This document shows positions 8,086 through 16,406 of a DNA stretch of 64,000 bases, in pieces. The DNA comes from Ga0077527 sp038316355 (lineage in GTDB: Bacteria > Pseudomonadota > Gammaproteobacteria > Burkholderiales > SG8-41): positions 1-64,000 of the forward strand of contig JBBQAO010000004.1 of assembly GCA_038316355.1 (NCBI GenBank), given 5' to 3'. The first letter of the stretch is position 1, and each line of letters starts with the position of its first letter. The notes under the pieces were generated by a model. It saw only the letters and a program-made list of their open reading frames with translations. It was not told where the DNA came from and made no database searches. The translations under genes and the position numbers were made by a program.

Positions 8086-8149
8086 GTGAGGATGTGAATA
8101 AGTGAATGAGTGAATAAGTGAATAAGTGAATGAGTGAATGAGTGCGGAT
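8086..8149 (+). repeat. 8-nt tandem array x8 (GTGAATGA/GTGAATAA), left arm
   Basis: Eight units in perfect 8-nt register: GTGAGGAT, GTGAATAA, GTGAATGA, GTGAATAA (twice), GTGAATGA (twice), GTGCGGAT. The last unit supplies the GTG (8142) and part of the ATG (8148) that can start the four-helix-bundle gene. The complementary array lies beyond that gene at 8517-8548. Confidence 0.9.
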
Positions 8150-8504
8150 GAGGCGGAATCATCGTAACCTGCGAGTCTGGCAGAGTGCGGTGGAGTTGGT
8201 GGACGATATCTATCTGCCAACTGCAAAATTCCCGAAAGAAGAGTTGTATGGACTTTCATGTCAGATGCGGCGGGCAGCGGTTTCTGTGCCATCAAATATT
8301 GCCGAATGTTGCGCCAGGGCCGGGACCAAAGAACTCATTCATTTTCTCAATATCGCGGGTGGATCACTTTCTGAACCGGATACCCGGCTTGAAATCGCCA
8401 AGCGTCAGGGCCATCCCGCGGACGCTGAGCCACTTATGGAACGAATTGATGGCGTGTTTGCATTGTTGGTTGCTTCGATATCCTCCCTCAAACGCAAGGT
8501 ATAA
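8148..8504 (+). CDS. Four-helix-bundle (S23/IVS-like) protein
   Basis: About 118 aa (120 if GTG 8142 is used). It matches the 'four helix bundle protein' family related to proteins encoded by 23S rRNA intervening sequences and to the DGR accessory protein Avd. Visible family blocks are LRVWQSAVELVDDIY, FPKEELYGLSCQMRRAAVSV, PSNIAECCARAGTKELIHFL, then GSLSEPDTRLEIAKRQG and a final helix ending LLVASISSLKRKV. The usual IAEG and SELxT(Q/R) positions are altered (IAECC, SEPDTR), so it may be decaying, though it is full length. It sits exactly between two inverted 8-nt tandem arrays, inside what is normally a nadK-recN junction. Function is unknown in the family; RNA or DNA binding has been suggested. 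Confidence 0.75.
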   Translation: MRRNHRNLRVWQSAVELVDDIYLPTAKFPKEELYGLSCQMRRAAVSVPSNIAECCARAGTKELIHFLNIAGGSLSEPDTRLEIAKRQGHPADAEPLMERIDGVFALLVASISSLKRKV

Positions 8505-8516
8505 CCCGGTTTTGCG

Positions 8517-8548
8517 CATTCACGCCTTAACTCATTCACCCTTTCACG
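8517..8548 (-). repeat. 8-nt tandem array x4, right arm
   Basis: On the complementary strand the units read GTGAAAGG, GTGAATGA, GTTAAGGC, GTGAATGC, the inverse of the 8086-8149 array. The arm ends 10 nt before the recN start codon. With the left arm it brackets the four-helix-bundle gene. Confidence 0.85.
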
Positions 8549-8558
8549 GCAAAGCCGC

Positions 8559-10217
8559 ATGTTGCAACGGCTGACCATCCAGGATTTTGTCATCGTCGCT
8601 CGCCTTGAGCTCGAGTTCGGCGCTGGCTTCACCGTGCTGACCGGCGAAACCGGCGCCGGCAAATCCATCCTGATCGATGCACTGGCGCTGACCCTGGGTG
8701 AACGCGCCGATGCCATCGCCGTGCGTCAAGGTGCTGCCCGCGCTGATGTCACTGCGGAATTCGACACCGACGGCAACAGGGCCCTGCAATCGTGGTTGTC
8801 CGACAACGACCTTGCCGGCGACGAGGGCGTTTGCCTGTTGCGGCGCGTGGTCGAGGTGTCGGGCCGTTCGCGTGGTTTTATCAACGGCCATCCCGCAACC
8901 GCCGCGCAGTTGCGCGGCGCCGGTGATTTTCTGGTGGATATTCATGGCCAGCACCAGCACCAGTCCCTGAGCCGTCCGGCGACGCAGCGCGCGCTGACCG
9001 ATGCTTATGGCGGCATGGCGGCGCAGGCGGAACTGGTCAATGACGCCTGGCGTACCTGGCAGCGGCGGCGCGGGGAACGGCTGGCATTCGAAGGCAATGC
9101 TGTGGCGATCAACGCCGAGCGCGAACGCCTCGAATGGCAGTTGCAGGAACTTGATGCGCTGAAACTGGAGCCTGGCGAATGGACCAGGGTCGGCGCCGAG
9201 CATGCGCGGCTGGCGCATGCTGCCAGCCTGATCGAAGCGGCGCAGGCTGGTGTGGAAATGCTGACTGAAGGCGAGGGCGCTGCGCTGGCGCAGTTGAACA
9301 GTGTCATTGCCCGTCTGCAGCCGCTGCTGGCGCATGATGCACGGCTGAAAGACATCCTCGATGCGCTGGAACCGGCACAGATTCAGTTGCAGGAAGGTGC
9401 CGGCGCCTTGCGGCGTTATGGCGAACGCACTGATCTCGACCCGCAACGTCTGCGCGAAGTCGAGCAACGCCTCGATGCATTGCATACCGCTGCGCGCAAA
9501 TACCGTGTTGACGCTGATGCGCTGCATGAATTGGCTGAGCACACACGGCAGCGGCTGGCTGAACTCGGCGCCGGTGGTGATCCCGAAACCTTGCGTGCGC
9601 GCGAAAACGAAGCCGAGGCGGCGTATCGCGAGGCCGCGAAAAAACTGACCGCGGGGCGCAAAAAGTCTGCGAAAAAACTCGCCGAAGCAGTGACTGCCGG
9701 CATGCAGGAACTGGCGATGCAGGGCGGTGTGTTCGAAGTGGCCCTGGAGCCGCTGGAAACGCCCGCGGCGCACGGTCTGGAACTGATCGAATTCCGCGTC
9801 GCGCCACATAAAAGTATGACGCCGCAGCCGATTGCCAAAACCGCATCCGGCGGCGAACTGTCGCGGCTGTCGCTGGCAATACAGACGGTGCTGAGCCGCG
9901 TGGCGCGGGTGCCGACGCTGGTGTTCGACGAAGTGGATGTCGGCATCGGCGGCGGTGTCGCAGAAATTGTCGGCCGCAAGCTGCAGTCGCTGGGCGGCAA
10001 ACATCAGGTGATGTGCATTACCCATCTGCCGCAGGTTGCGGCTGCCGCTGATCAGCAGTGGCAGGTGCGCAAGGCGACGGCGGGCGGCAAGCCGGCGTCA
10101 GTGGTGGTTGTGCTCGACGCCAAGGCGCGCGTCGAGGAAATTGCGCGCATGCTGGGCGGGGTGAAAATTACGGACACCACGCGCAAGCACGCTGCCGAAA
10201 TGCTCGGGAAAAAATAA
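8559..10217 (+). CDS. recN: DNA repair protein RecN
   Basis: An SMC-like ATPase acting early in double-strand-break repair. 552 aa, normal length. N-terminal half-ATPase with Walker A GETGAGKS at residues 29-36; a helical coiled-coil arm with a hinge (about 155-370, rich in Glu/Ala/Leu/Arg); and a C-terminal half-ATPase with the signature ASGGELSRLSLAIQ and Walker B LVFDEVDVGIGG, then ITHLPQVAAAAD. The ATG at 8559 has no Shine-Dalgarno; the right arm of the repeat array ends 10 nt upstream. I see no LexA box in the short upstream stretch, which is occupied by the repeat. Confidence 0.96.
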   Translation: MLQRLTIQDFVIVARLELEFGAGFTVLTGETGAGKSILIDALALTLGERADAIAVRQGAARADVTAEFDTDGNRALQSWLSDNDLAGDEGVCLLRRVVEVSGRSRGFINGHPATAAQLRGAGDFLVDIHGQHQHQSLSRPATQRALTDAYGGMAAQAELVNDAWRTWQRRRGERLAFEGNAVAINAERERLEWQLQELDALKLEPGEWTRVGAEHARLAHAASLIEAAQAGVEMLTEGEGAALAQLNSVIARLQPLLAHDARLKDILDALEPAQIQLQEGAGALRRYGERTDLDPQRLREVEQRLDALHTAARKYRVDADALHELAEHTRQRLAELGAGGDPETLRARENEAEAAYREAAKKLTAGRKKSAKKLAEAVTAGMQELAMQGGVFEVALEPLETPAAHGLELIEFRVAPHKSMTPQPIAKTASGGELSRLSLAIQTVLSRVARVPTLVFDEVDVGIGGGVAEIVGRKLQSLGGKHQVMCITHLPQVAAAADQQWQVRKATAGGKPASVVVVLDAKARVEEIARMLGGVKITDTTRKHAAEMLGKK

Positions 10218-10238
10218 GGCAGTCCCGCGGTGTGCTGC

Positions 10239-11483
10239 TCAACGCGCGAGCAACCACCCCAGCCACGCGGCCGCAATCGTCAATACCAGTCCCGGCACGA
10301 CCTGCAGCGCAAATGGCCTGCCGCCATTGACGAACGCCAGCACGATTTTGGTGGCCGTGTTGGTGCTGAGTCCGACCAGCACGGGCAGGGCGGCTTCGGA
10401 GAGGTTGATTTTTCCGGCGGTAACCAGGGATCCGATGGATACCGCGATCGAGTGCGCATCGGCAAATCCGGCTGCGGCTGCTGCCGGGATCAATCCGGAC
10501 GCGCCGAGATGCGCGACAATGGCGGCGGAGGCAAACATCACTGCCGTGATGGTCGCTGCAAACAGCAGCGCGGTGCGGAAGCTGAACGCGCGTCCGGGGT
10601 CTCCCCCCTCGGGCACCGGCCGGCCGGCGGTTTTCAGCATGAACAGCGCGCCGTAGGCGACGGCCGTTGCTCCAGCGCAGGCCAGAGGCACCGCCAGCGC
10701 CCGCAGCAAATCCAGACTGGTGGCTGCGAGCAGGAGGGTCATCTGCGCGATGGTGGCCACGGTCGAGAGCACGGCGCCCGCCACTGCGGGTCCGGTCAGC
10801 GTCGGTGTTTGCCGCGCGCGTACGCCCATGCTGCCGATGGTGGCGGCGCTCGACACAAAACCTGAGGCGAAACCGGCGATGGCGAGGCCGTAACGCGGTC
10901 CGAGCAGCCGCAGCGCGATGTGGCCGGCGGCGCCGATGGCCATCATCAGGATTACGATGGTCCAGGCAACATGCGGATTGATTGCCGAGTACGGACCGAT
11001 GTGCCGATCCGGAATGAGCGGCAATACCACCAAAGTCGCTGCCGCCAGCAGCAGTGCATCATTGAATTCGCTTTCGGTCAGTACTTTGCGCGCGAAATGA
11101 TGCATGCGGTTGCGCGCGGCGAGCAGAATGGCCACGCCAGCGCCGAGGCCGGCCGCCAGCGCCGGTTCGCGCATGGCCAGCGCGCCCAGCAATACGGTCA
11201 GCAGCAGCGCGGTTTCCGTGGTCAGCCCCGGGTCTTTTGCCTTGGTCCGGCTGTAACCGATGGCGATCAGCAGGATTACGCCGCAGGTGGTGACGGCCAG
11301 CAGAATTTCATTGCCGAGCAGGACGCTGACGGCGCCGAGCAGGGCCACCACTGCAAAGGTGCGCATTCCGGCGACGGCGCGCGCGGGCCCTTCGCCCCTG
11401 CGCCGTTCACGTTCGATGCCGATCAGCAGTCCGATACCGAGCGCGATGGCCAGCCTGATCCAGGATTGCTCGTCAGTCGGCAT
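10239..11483 (-). CDS. MgtC/SapB-type, DUF4010 membrane protein
   Basis: A 414-aa polytopic inner-membrane protein. The first about 140 residues resemble the MgtC/SapB domain (LAIALGIGLLIGIERERRR, MRTFAVVALLGAVSVLLG). The remainder is the DUF4010 domain, with repeated hydrophobic helices and GFVSSAATIGSMGVRAR, then AAAAAGFADAHSIAVSIGSL and a C-terminal GLSTNTATKIVLAFVNGGRPF. I count about 11-12 membrane segments. Substrate unknown; MgtC proteins act in Mg2+ or acid stress, but the fused family is uncharacterised. It is convergent with recN (21-bp gap) and shares its strand with fur about 50 bp upstream. Confidence 0.85.
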   Translation of the reverse strand: MPTDEQSWIRLAIALGIGLLIGIERERRRGEGPARAVAGMRTFAVVALLGAVSVLLGNEILLAVTTCGVILLIAIGYSRTKAKDPGLTTETALLLTVLLGALAMREPALAAGLGAGVAILLAARNRMHHFARKVLTESEFNDALLLAAATLVVLPLIPDRHIGPYSAINPHVAWTIVILMMAIGAAGHIALRLLGPRYGLAIAGFASGFVSSAATIGSMGVRARQTPTLTGPAVAGAVLSTVATIAQMTLLLAATSLDLLRALAVPLACAGATAVAYGALFMLKTAGRPVPEGGDPGRAFSFRTALLFAATITAVMFASAAIVAHLGASGLIPAAAAAGFADAHSIAVSIGSLVTAGKINLSEAALPVLVGLSTNTATKIVLAFVNGGRPFALQVVPGLVLTIAAAWLGWLLAR

Positions 11484-11533
11484 CAGTGATTTTTCCGCGG
11501 CTGCGCTCTGGCGGATGCGCCCGGGACAGCCGG

Positions 11534-11965
11534 TCAGGCTTTGTTTTTGCGAGGACAGGCGCTGCGGATGCAGTCGGCGTAGATATGCAGGGAATGGTCA
11601 TGGATGCGGAAGCCGCGATCCTTGGCGACTTTTTCCTGGCGCTTTTCGATTTCCGGATCGTAGAACTCCTCGACGTGGCCGCACTGCAGGCAGAGCAGAT
11701 GGTCGTGGTGGCTGCCCTGGTTCAGTTCGTAGACGGCCTTCCCCGATTCGAAATGGTGCCGCATCAGCAGGCCGGCCTGCTCGAACTGGGTCAACACGCG
11801 ATACACCGTGGCCAAGCCGGTATCGGTGCCTTCGTCCACCAGTTTTTTGTAAACGTCTTCCGCCGCGAGGTGGCGAACATCGCTTTTTTCGAACAACTCA
11901 AGGATGCGCAGCCTTGGCAGCGTGGCCTTGAGGCCGATGGTTTTCAGGTCCTGCGGAGAACTCAT
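11534..11965 (-). CDS. fur: Ferric uptake regulator Fur
   Basis: Fe(II)-dependent repressor of iron acquisition genes. The start at 11965 (MSSPQDLK, 143 aa) is preferred because AGGAAA lies just upstream; the longer frame to 12022 adds a non-homologous N-terminus. N-terminal winged HTH (LKATLPRLRILELFEKS, AEDVYKKLVDEGTDTGLATVYRVL), then the metal-binding dimerisation domain with the His cluster HHDHLLCLQCGHVEEFYD, including the CxxC motif. A C-terminal pair of Cys may also bind zinc (CIRSACPRK). It is divergent from bamE, the usual fur-bamE-dapB arrangement. The gap is AT-rich around GATATCAGCAATAATCG, but I cannot defend a clear Fur box. Confidence 0.96.
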   Translation of the reverse strand: MSSPQDLKTIGLKATLPRLRILELFEKSDVRHLAAEDVYKKLVDEGTDTGLATVYRVLTQFEQAGLLMRHHFESGKAVYELNQGSHHDHLLCLQCGHVEEFYDPEIEKRQEKVAKDRGFRIHDHSLHIYADCIRSACPRKNKA

Positions 11966-12104
11966 CGCGTTTCCTGTCGGATGGGGCTGAAGGGCAGCAT
12001 TGGCGCAAGTGCAGATGCTCATGCCCGGCCAATCTCGGCTATGATATCAGCAATAATCGTTGATGCATGTTGCGGGCCGGCAGGCCCGGTATCATTTGGC
12101 GCAC

Positions 12105-12536
12105 ATGAAAAAAATTCTGATTTCCGTGATGTTTGCGACACTGTTTTTGCCGGGCTGCGGCAATATTCCGATATTGCCTTTTTTGAAGCCGTACAAGATC
12201 GAAATTCAGCAGGGTAATTACGTCACGCAGGAGATGATCGCCAGGCTCCAGCCGGGAATGACCCGCAGCCAGGTGCGTTTTGCGCTGGGCACGCCGCTGA
12301 TCGTTGATCCTTTCCGCACTGATCGCTGGGATTATGCCTACACCCTCTATAAACAGGGGCAACTGGTCGAGCAGCGGATGGTGACAGTGATATTCCGCGG
12401 TGAGGTGCTGGATCGCATTGAGGGCGACGTGGTCGCCGGTGCCAATATTTCGCAGCCACCGGCTGCGGGCAAGGCGGTCGTGCCGGCGGCGCCCGCTGCG
12501 CCTGTGGTGCCGGCCGTCATTCCGGAAAAGAAATGA
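12105..12536 (+). CDS. bamE: Outer membrane assembly lipoprotein BamE
   Basis: A subunit of the Bam beta-barrel assembly machine, anchored in the outer membrane. The true start is ATG 12105 (MKKILISVMFATLFLPGC, 143 aa); the lipobox LPGC puts the acylated Cys at residue 18. The SmpA/BamE domain follows: YKIEIQQGNYVTQEMIARLQPGMTRSQVRFALGTPLI, then DRWDYAYTLYKQGQ and VIFRGEVLDRIEGD. The C-terminal Ala/Pro/Val-rich tail (about 118-143) is low-complexity and probably flexible. The stop codon overlaps the dapB start as ATGA, so the two are translationally coupled. Confidence 0.94.
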   Translation: MKKILISVMFATLFLPGCGNIPILPFLKPYKIEIQQGNYVTQEMIARLQPGMTRSQVRFALGTPLIVDPFRTDRWDYAYTLYKQGQLVEQRMVTVIFRGEVLDRIEGDVVAGANISQPPAAGKAVVPAAPAAPVVPAVIPEKK

Positions 12537-13351
12537 GCGCCGCAAAAAAACAAGCCAGAATCGCAGTTGCCGGCAGTGCCGGCCGCATGGGCCGCACGCT
12601 GCTGGAGGCGGTGGCCGGGGACGGCGGCGTGGTGCTGGCCGCAGCGCTGGAGCAGACGGGTAACCCACAAGTCGGGCGCGATGCCGGTGAACTCGTCGGC
12701 GCGCCGCGCGGTGTGCTGATCAGCGATAACCCGGAGCAAGTGCTTGCCGGCTGCGACGTGCTGATCGATTTCACGCGACCTGAGGGCACGCTGCGGCATC
12801 TCGCCATCTGCCGCAAACTGAAAGTGCGCATGGTGATCGGCACCACAGGCTTTGACGACGCCGGCAAACAGGCCATCGCTGATGCTGCGCGCGGGATTGC
12901 CATTGCAATGGCGCCCAATTTCAGCGTCGGTGTCAATGTAACCTTCAAGCTGCTTGAAGTGGCGGCGAGAGCGCTCAATCAGGGTTACGACGTCGAGGTG
13001 GTGGAAGCCCATCACCGGCATAAAGTCGATTCGCCTTCAGGCACTGCTTTGCGCATGGGCGAGGTCGTCGCGAGAGAACTGGGTCGTGACTTGCGCGAAT
13101 GCGCGGTTTACGGGCGTGAAGGTCATGTCGGTGAACGCAATGCTGAAACCATCGGGTTTGCCACCGTTCGCGGCGGCGATCTGGTCGGCAACCATACCGT
13201 GATGTTCATTGGTACGGGTGAGAGTCTGGAGATTACCCACAGGGCGACAAGCCGTGCAAATTACGCCGCAGGGGCCTTGCGCGCTGCGCAGTTCATCATG
13301 GCGAAACCGGCGGGCCTGTTCGACATGTGGGACGTGCTTGGATTGCGTTGA
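12533..13351 (+). CDS. dapB: 4-hydroxy-tetrahydrodipicolinate reductase
   Basis: NAD(P)H-dependent reduction of 4-hydroxy-tetrahydrodipicolinate in the diaminopimelate/lysine pathway. 272 aa. Nucleotide-binding AVAGSAGRMGRTLLEAV at the N-terminus, then VLIDFTRPEGTLRHL, GTTGFDD, APNFSVGVNVTFKLLE and the catalytic region EAHHRHKVDSPSGTALRMGE. C-terminal FATVRGGDLVGNHTVMF and HRATSRANYAAGALRAA are typical. It overlaps bamE by 4 nt. The partner enzyme dapA lies elsewhere in the window at 39.1 kb, next to another Bam lipoprotein gene (bamC). Confidence 0.97.
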   Translation: MSAAKKQARIAVAGSAGRMGRTLLEAVAGDGGVVLAAALEQTGNPQVGRDAGELVGAPRGVLISDNPEQVLAGCDVLIDFTRPEGTLRHLAICRKLKVRMVIGTTGFDDAGKQAIADAARGIAIAMAPNFSVGVNVTFKLLEVAARALNQGYDVEVVEAHHRHKVDSPSGTALRMGEVVARELGRDLRECAVYGREGHVGERNAETIGFATVRGGDLVGNHTVMFIGTGESLEITHRATSRANYAAGALRAAQFIMAKPAGLFDMWDVLGLR

Positions 13352-13410
13352 GCCGGTCGCCGCTGTCATTCTGGCCATTCTGGCAGCCGGGTGTTCAGAG
13401 TTGCCGTTTT

Positions 13411-13452
13411 AACCATCCATGATTAACCATCCATGATTAACCATCCATGAGC
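13411..13452. repeat. 14-bp tandem repeat x3 containing a stop codon
   Basis: AACCATCCATGATT is repeated at 13411, 13425 and 13439 (last copy ends GAGC). On the minus strand the last copy encodes the end of the HAD-like gene (L-M-D-G-stop), so the other two are tandem copies of a coding end plus stop codon. Confidence 0.9.
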
Positions 13453-14360
13453 AGTAACGCTGCGAGCAGTTTTTTCTCATAATTGCCCAGTTGCCGCGGC
13501 AGCGTTTTTTTGTCCCAGGGATAAAATCCGCCCCCGCTTTTGACGCCCAGCTTCCCGGATTTCACCAGTTCCGCGAGGCAGCGCGGAGGTTTCTTGCCGC
13601 AGTGTAGCGTCGGATAGATCTGTTTCGCCGCCTCGTGATGAATGTCCAGTCCATTCAGGTCACGCTGCTGAATCGGGCCGCATGCGATATAGCGAAAGCC
13701 GAAACCGTAGCGGACCGCCTTGTCAATTTCCTCGGCGCTTGCGATGCCCTTATCCACGAGGTTGAACGCTTCGCGCAGCATTGCATGCTGGATCCGGTTG
13801 ATGATCATCCCGGGAATATCGCGGCTGAGATTTACCGGGATTTTTCCCATCTCGGTCAGCCAATGGTTGAGCAGCCGGATGGTGCGCGGATTGGTCATCC
13901 TGCCGCGCACCACCTCAACAACCGGCACGAGGTTGGCAGGTGTGAGCCAGTGCATTGCCGCAGTGCGGTCACGATGTCTGATCTTGGCGGCGATATCGCT
14001 GAGGCGCAGGCTCGAACTGTTGGTGGTGATGATGGTCTGGCGGGACGCCAGAGTCTCGATTTCTCTGAACAGCCGTTGTTTCAGTGCGAGGATTTCCGGA
14101 GCAGCTTCCACCACCAGTAAGACACTGCGCCACGGAATGGTGGCGAGGTTCCCGTGGATGTCAATGCGGGTATTTGCAATGGGCGTGGTGGCGCCGGATG
14201 TCTTTAAAGCGGCTGCTGTGCGCTTGTGCAGCGATGCCCTGACCGCTGCCACCGGCTCGCATACATGCGCATGCCATCCATTTCCGGCAAACATCGCGGC
14301 GATGTCGCCCCCCATCTTGCCGCCGCCGGCGATTGCGACGTTTTTGCAGGGCGCCCGCAT
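13437..14360 (-). CDS. 3-hydroxyacyl-CoA dehydrogenase-like NAD-dependent enzyme
   Basis: A 307-aa protein of the 3-hydroxyacyl-CoA dehydrogenase / L-gulonate 3-dehydrogenase superfamily. N-terminal Rossmann domain with VAIAGGGKMGGDIAAMFAGNG, VVEAAPEILALKQRLFREIE and TTNSSSLRLSDIA; catalytic His in MHWLTPANLVPVVEVVRG; C-terminal helical domain with RDIPGMIINRIQHAMLREAFNLVDKGIASAEEIDKAV and GVKSGGGFYPWD. The start at 14360 (MRAPCKN) lies one nucleotide after the stop of the preceding Bug gene; the longer frame (14393) overlaps that gene. It is last in the IclR-headed operon, and its terminal codons are duplicated downstream as a 14-bp tandem repeat. Substrate unknown. Confidence 0.87.
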   Translation of the reverse strand: MRAPCKNVAIAGGGKMGGDIAAMFAGNGWHAHVCEPVAAVRASLHKRTAAALKTSGATTPIANTRIDIHGNLATIPWRSVLLVVEAAPEILALKQRLFREIETLASRQTIITTNSSSLRLSDIAAKIRHRDRTAAMHWLTPANLVPVVEVVRGRMTNPRTIRLLNHWLTEMGKIPVNLSRDIPGMIINRIQHAMLREAFNLVDKGIASAEEIDKAVRYGFGFRYIACGPIQQRDLNGLDIHHEAAKQIYPTLHCGKKPPRCLAELVKSGKLGVKSGGGFYPWDKKTLPRQLGNYEKKLLAALLLMDG

Positions 14361-14361
14361 G

Positions 14362-15330
14362 TCAGTCGAGTCGTACGTTTGCCTGCTTCGCAACTGTTCG
14401 CCATTTCACGATTTCTGCCTTAAGGTATTGGGCGAATTCCTCTGGTGTGGAGCCGACAATGTCGGCGCCGAGGCCGGAAAGTTTTTCGCGTACATCGGGC
14501 AGCTTGAGAATGCGCAGCACTTCGGCGTTAAGTCTGAAAATGACCGGTTTTGGGGTGCCGGCAGGCGCCATGACGCCGCCCCATGAAACGGATTCGTAAT
14601 CGGGAAAGCCAGACTCGGCCACGGTGGCGACATCGGGCAGTGACGAGACCCTCTTTTTCGGAGTGACTGCGATGGCCTTCAGACGGCCGGATTTGACATG
14701 CGCGATCGCGGCAAGAACCGTCGGCAGCGCGAACTGAATCTGCCCGCCCATCAAATCAGCCAGCGCCGGTGCGTCCCCTTTGTATGGAATCGCCCCGATG
14801 TCGATACCGGCCATGCTTTTCAGCATCTCCATGGCGAGGTGATTGGCCGAACCGTTGCCGCCGTTGCCGTATTTGGTCTGGCCCGGTTTCGATTTCGCGA
14901 GCGCAATCATCTGCTGCAGGTTGGTCACCCCGATGGACGAATTGGCAACGATCACCTGCGGTACGATGGTGGTCAGCGTCACCGGGGCAAAACTTTTTTC
15001 GGCATCGTAAGGCAGCTTTGCGTAGACGCCGGGGTTGATGGCATTGGGTCCGAGGTTCGCCATCAGGAGGGTGTAGCCGTCCTTCGGCGCCTTGGCGACC
15101 AGATCCAGCGCGATGATGCCGTTCGCGCCGGGGCGATTGTCAATCACCACCTGCTGTGCCCAGGTTTCCGTCATCTTGACGCCAAGCAGGCGCGCGGTGA
15201 CGTCGGACGCGCCGCCCGGCGGATAGGGGATGACGAATCGGATCGGTTTCGCCGGATAGGTCTGCGTTGCCGCAATGGCGGCGTTTATGAAGACGAAAAA
15301 AACCATGACTGCAGCGATCAGCTTGCCCAT
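14362..15330 (-). CDS. TTT/Bug-family periplasmic solute-binding protein
   Basis: The start at 15330 (MGKLIAAVMVFFVFINAAIA) gives a clean signal peptide with GGGAG 7 nt upstream, and a 322-aa protein; the annotatable longer frame is upstream non-coding sequence. Family motifs: TYPAKPIRFVIPYPPGGASD, VVIDNRPGANGIIALDLVAK, DGYTLLMANLGPNAINP, KYGNGGNGSANHLAMEM and VSWGGVMAPAGTPKPVI. It would bind a carboxylate in the periplasm. Second of two adjacent Bug genes in the IclR operon, 56 bp after the first, with no membrane transporter subunit nearby. The two paralogues differ substantially, so they probably have different ligands. Confidence 0.92.
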   Translation of the reverse strand: MGKLIAAVMVFFVFINAAIAATQTYPAKPIRFVIPYPPGGASDVTARLLGVKMTETWAQQVVIDNRPGANGIIALDLVAKAPKDGYTLLMANLGPNAINPGVYAKLPYDAEKSFAPVTLTTIVPQVIVANSSIGVTNLQQMIALAKSKPGQTKYGNGGNGSANHLAMEMLKSMAGIDIGAIPYKGDAPALADLMGGQIQFALPTVLAAIAHVKSGRLKAIAVTPKKRVSSLPDVATVAESGFPDYESVSWGGVMAPAGTPKPVIFRLNAEVLRILKLPDVREKLSGLGADIVGSTPEEFAQYLKAEIVKWRTVAKQANVRLD

Positions 15331-15386
15331 GAAATCTCCCCTCATAATGATCGAGTCGTTTGCCCGTTTAGGGCCTGTCTGGCCGT

Positions 15387-16361
15387 TCAGTTGACCTTCG
15401 CCCCCGAGACCTTGACCAGCTTGCCCCATTTTTCGTATTCGGACTGGATGAAAGCAGCAAGTTCTTCGGGCGTGCTGCTGGCAATGTTGAAACCCTGAGC
15501 GGCGATCTTGTCGCGGGTCGCCGGTTCGCGCAGGATTTTCGCGATTTCGGTGTTGAGACGCGCCACGATGTCCTTCGGGATGTTCGCCGGGCCGACGATG
15601 GCCACCCAGTTGCCGAGTTCAAACCCGGGAAAGCCGGCTTCTATCATGGTGCTGACCTCCGGCAATACCGGATCGCGCTGCGCGCTGGTGACGGCGAGCG
15701 CGCGCATCTTGCCGGCTTTCACCAGCGGCACCAGCTCCGGCATGTTCTGGAACAGCAGTTCGATATGCCCGGCCATCAGGTCGGTGGCCGCCGGACCGCC
15801 GCCTTTATACGGCACATGCGTCAGATCCTTCGCGCCGTAGCCGCGCAGCATTTCCGCGGCGAGATGGCCCGGAGTGCCGGTGCCGGCTGAACCGTAATTA
15901 AGCTTGCCGGTTTTGGACAGCGCGATCACGTCCTTCGGCCCTTTGACCGGCAACACCGGATGCGCGGCAAGCAGCAGCGGAATATCCGCGACCTTGATGA
16001 TGGCGGTGAAATCCTTGCGTACGTCGTAGCCGAGCTTCGGATACAGCGTGGCGTTGATGGCGTGTGTGGCACTGATGTTGCCGAAGGTATAGCCGTCGGG
16101 CGCGGACCGCGCCACCGCTTCAGCGCCGATATTGGCGCCGCCGCCCGGCCGGTTGTCGATGAGGACGCTGACCCCCAGCAACTCGGTCATCCGCGCGCCG
16201 ATGATGCGCGCAAGGATATCGTTGGAGCCGCCGGGCGGGAAGGAAATGATGTAGCGGAACGGCTTGGTAGGGAACTTCTGCGCTTGCAGTGGCGGTGCAA
16301 TGGCAAGCAGGACCGCGGTCAAGGCCAGGGCGAATGCCGCATGGAGTGGCTGTTTCAACAT
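15387..16361 (-). CDS. TTT/Bug-family periplasmic solute-binding protein
   Basis: 324 aa with signal peptide MLKQPLHAAFALALTAVLLA ending in LQAQ. A strong Shine-Dalgarno (AGGAGGA) lies 5-6 nt before the ATG. Bug-family blocks: FPTKPFRYIISFPPGGSNDI, VLIDNRPGGGANIGAEAVAR, DGYTFGNISATHAIN, NYGSAGTGTPGHLAAEMLRG and HVPYKGGGPAATDLMAGH. First of the Bug pair in this operon, following the class II aldolase gene after a short AT-rich gap. Periplasmic carboxylate binding is expected from the family; the specific ligand cannot be read from the sequence. Confidence 0.93.
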   Translation of the reverse strand: MLKQPLHAAFALALTAVLLAIAPPLQAQKFPTKPFRYIISFPPGGSNDILARIIGARMTELLGVSVLIDNRPGGGANIGAEAVARSAPDGYTFGNISATHAINATLYPKLGYDVRKDFTAIIKVADIPLLLAAHPVLPVKGPKDVIALSKTGKLNYGSAGTGTPGHLAAEMLRGYGAKDLTHVPYKGGGPAATDLMAGHIELLFQNMPELVPLVKAGKMRALAVTSAQRDPVLPEVSTMIEAGFPGFELGNWVAIVGPANIPKDIVARLNTEIAKILREPATRDKIAAQGFNIASSTPEELAAFIQSEYEKWGKLVKVSGAKVN

Positions 16362-16387
16362 GATTCCTCCTGAGTGGAACTGCTATC

Positions 16388-16406
16388 TAATTGTTTTTAA
16401 AAATTA
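16388..16406. repeat. AT-rich TAATTGTTTTTAAAAATTA motif
   Basis: An imperfect AT dyad overlapping the stop codon of the class II aldolase gene (TAA, complement 16404-16406). It shares the TAATTGTTTTTAA core with the motifs at 7020, 24752, 60941 and 61807. Confidence 0.5.

Noticed and set aside
8185..8574. 129-codon frame overlapping the four-helix-bundle gene
   Set aside because: It shares the DNA of the recognised four-helix-bundle protein in another frame, runs into recN and has no family signature.
8544..10025. 493-codon open frame antisense to recN
   Set aside because: Same argument; RecN is unambiguous on the plus strand and the antisense translation is His/Arg/Gln-rich without domains.
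12023..12104. Fur box in the fur-bamE gap
   Set aside because: The AT-rich stretch resembles GATAATGATAATC only weakly and I cannot distinguish it from chance.
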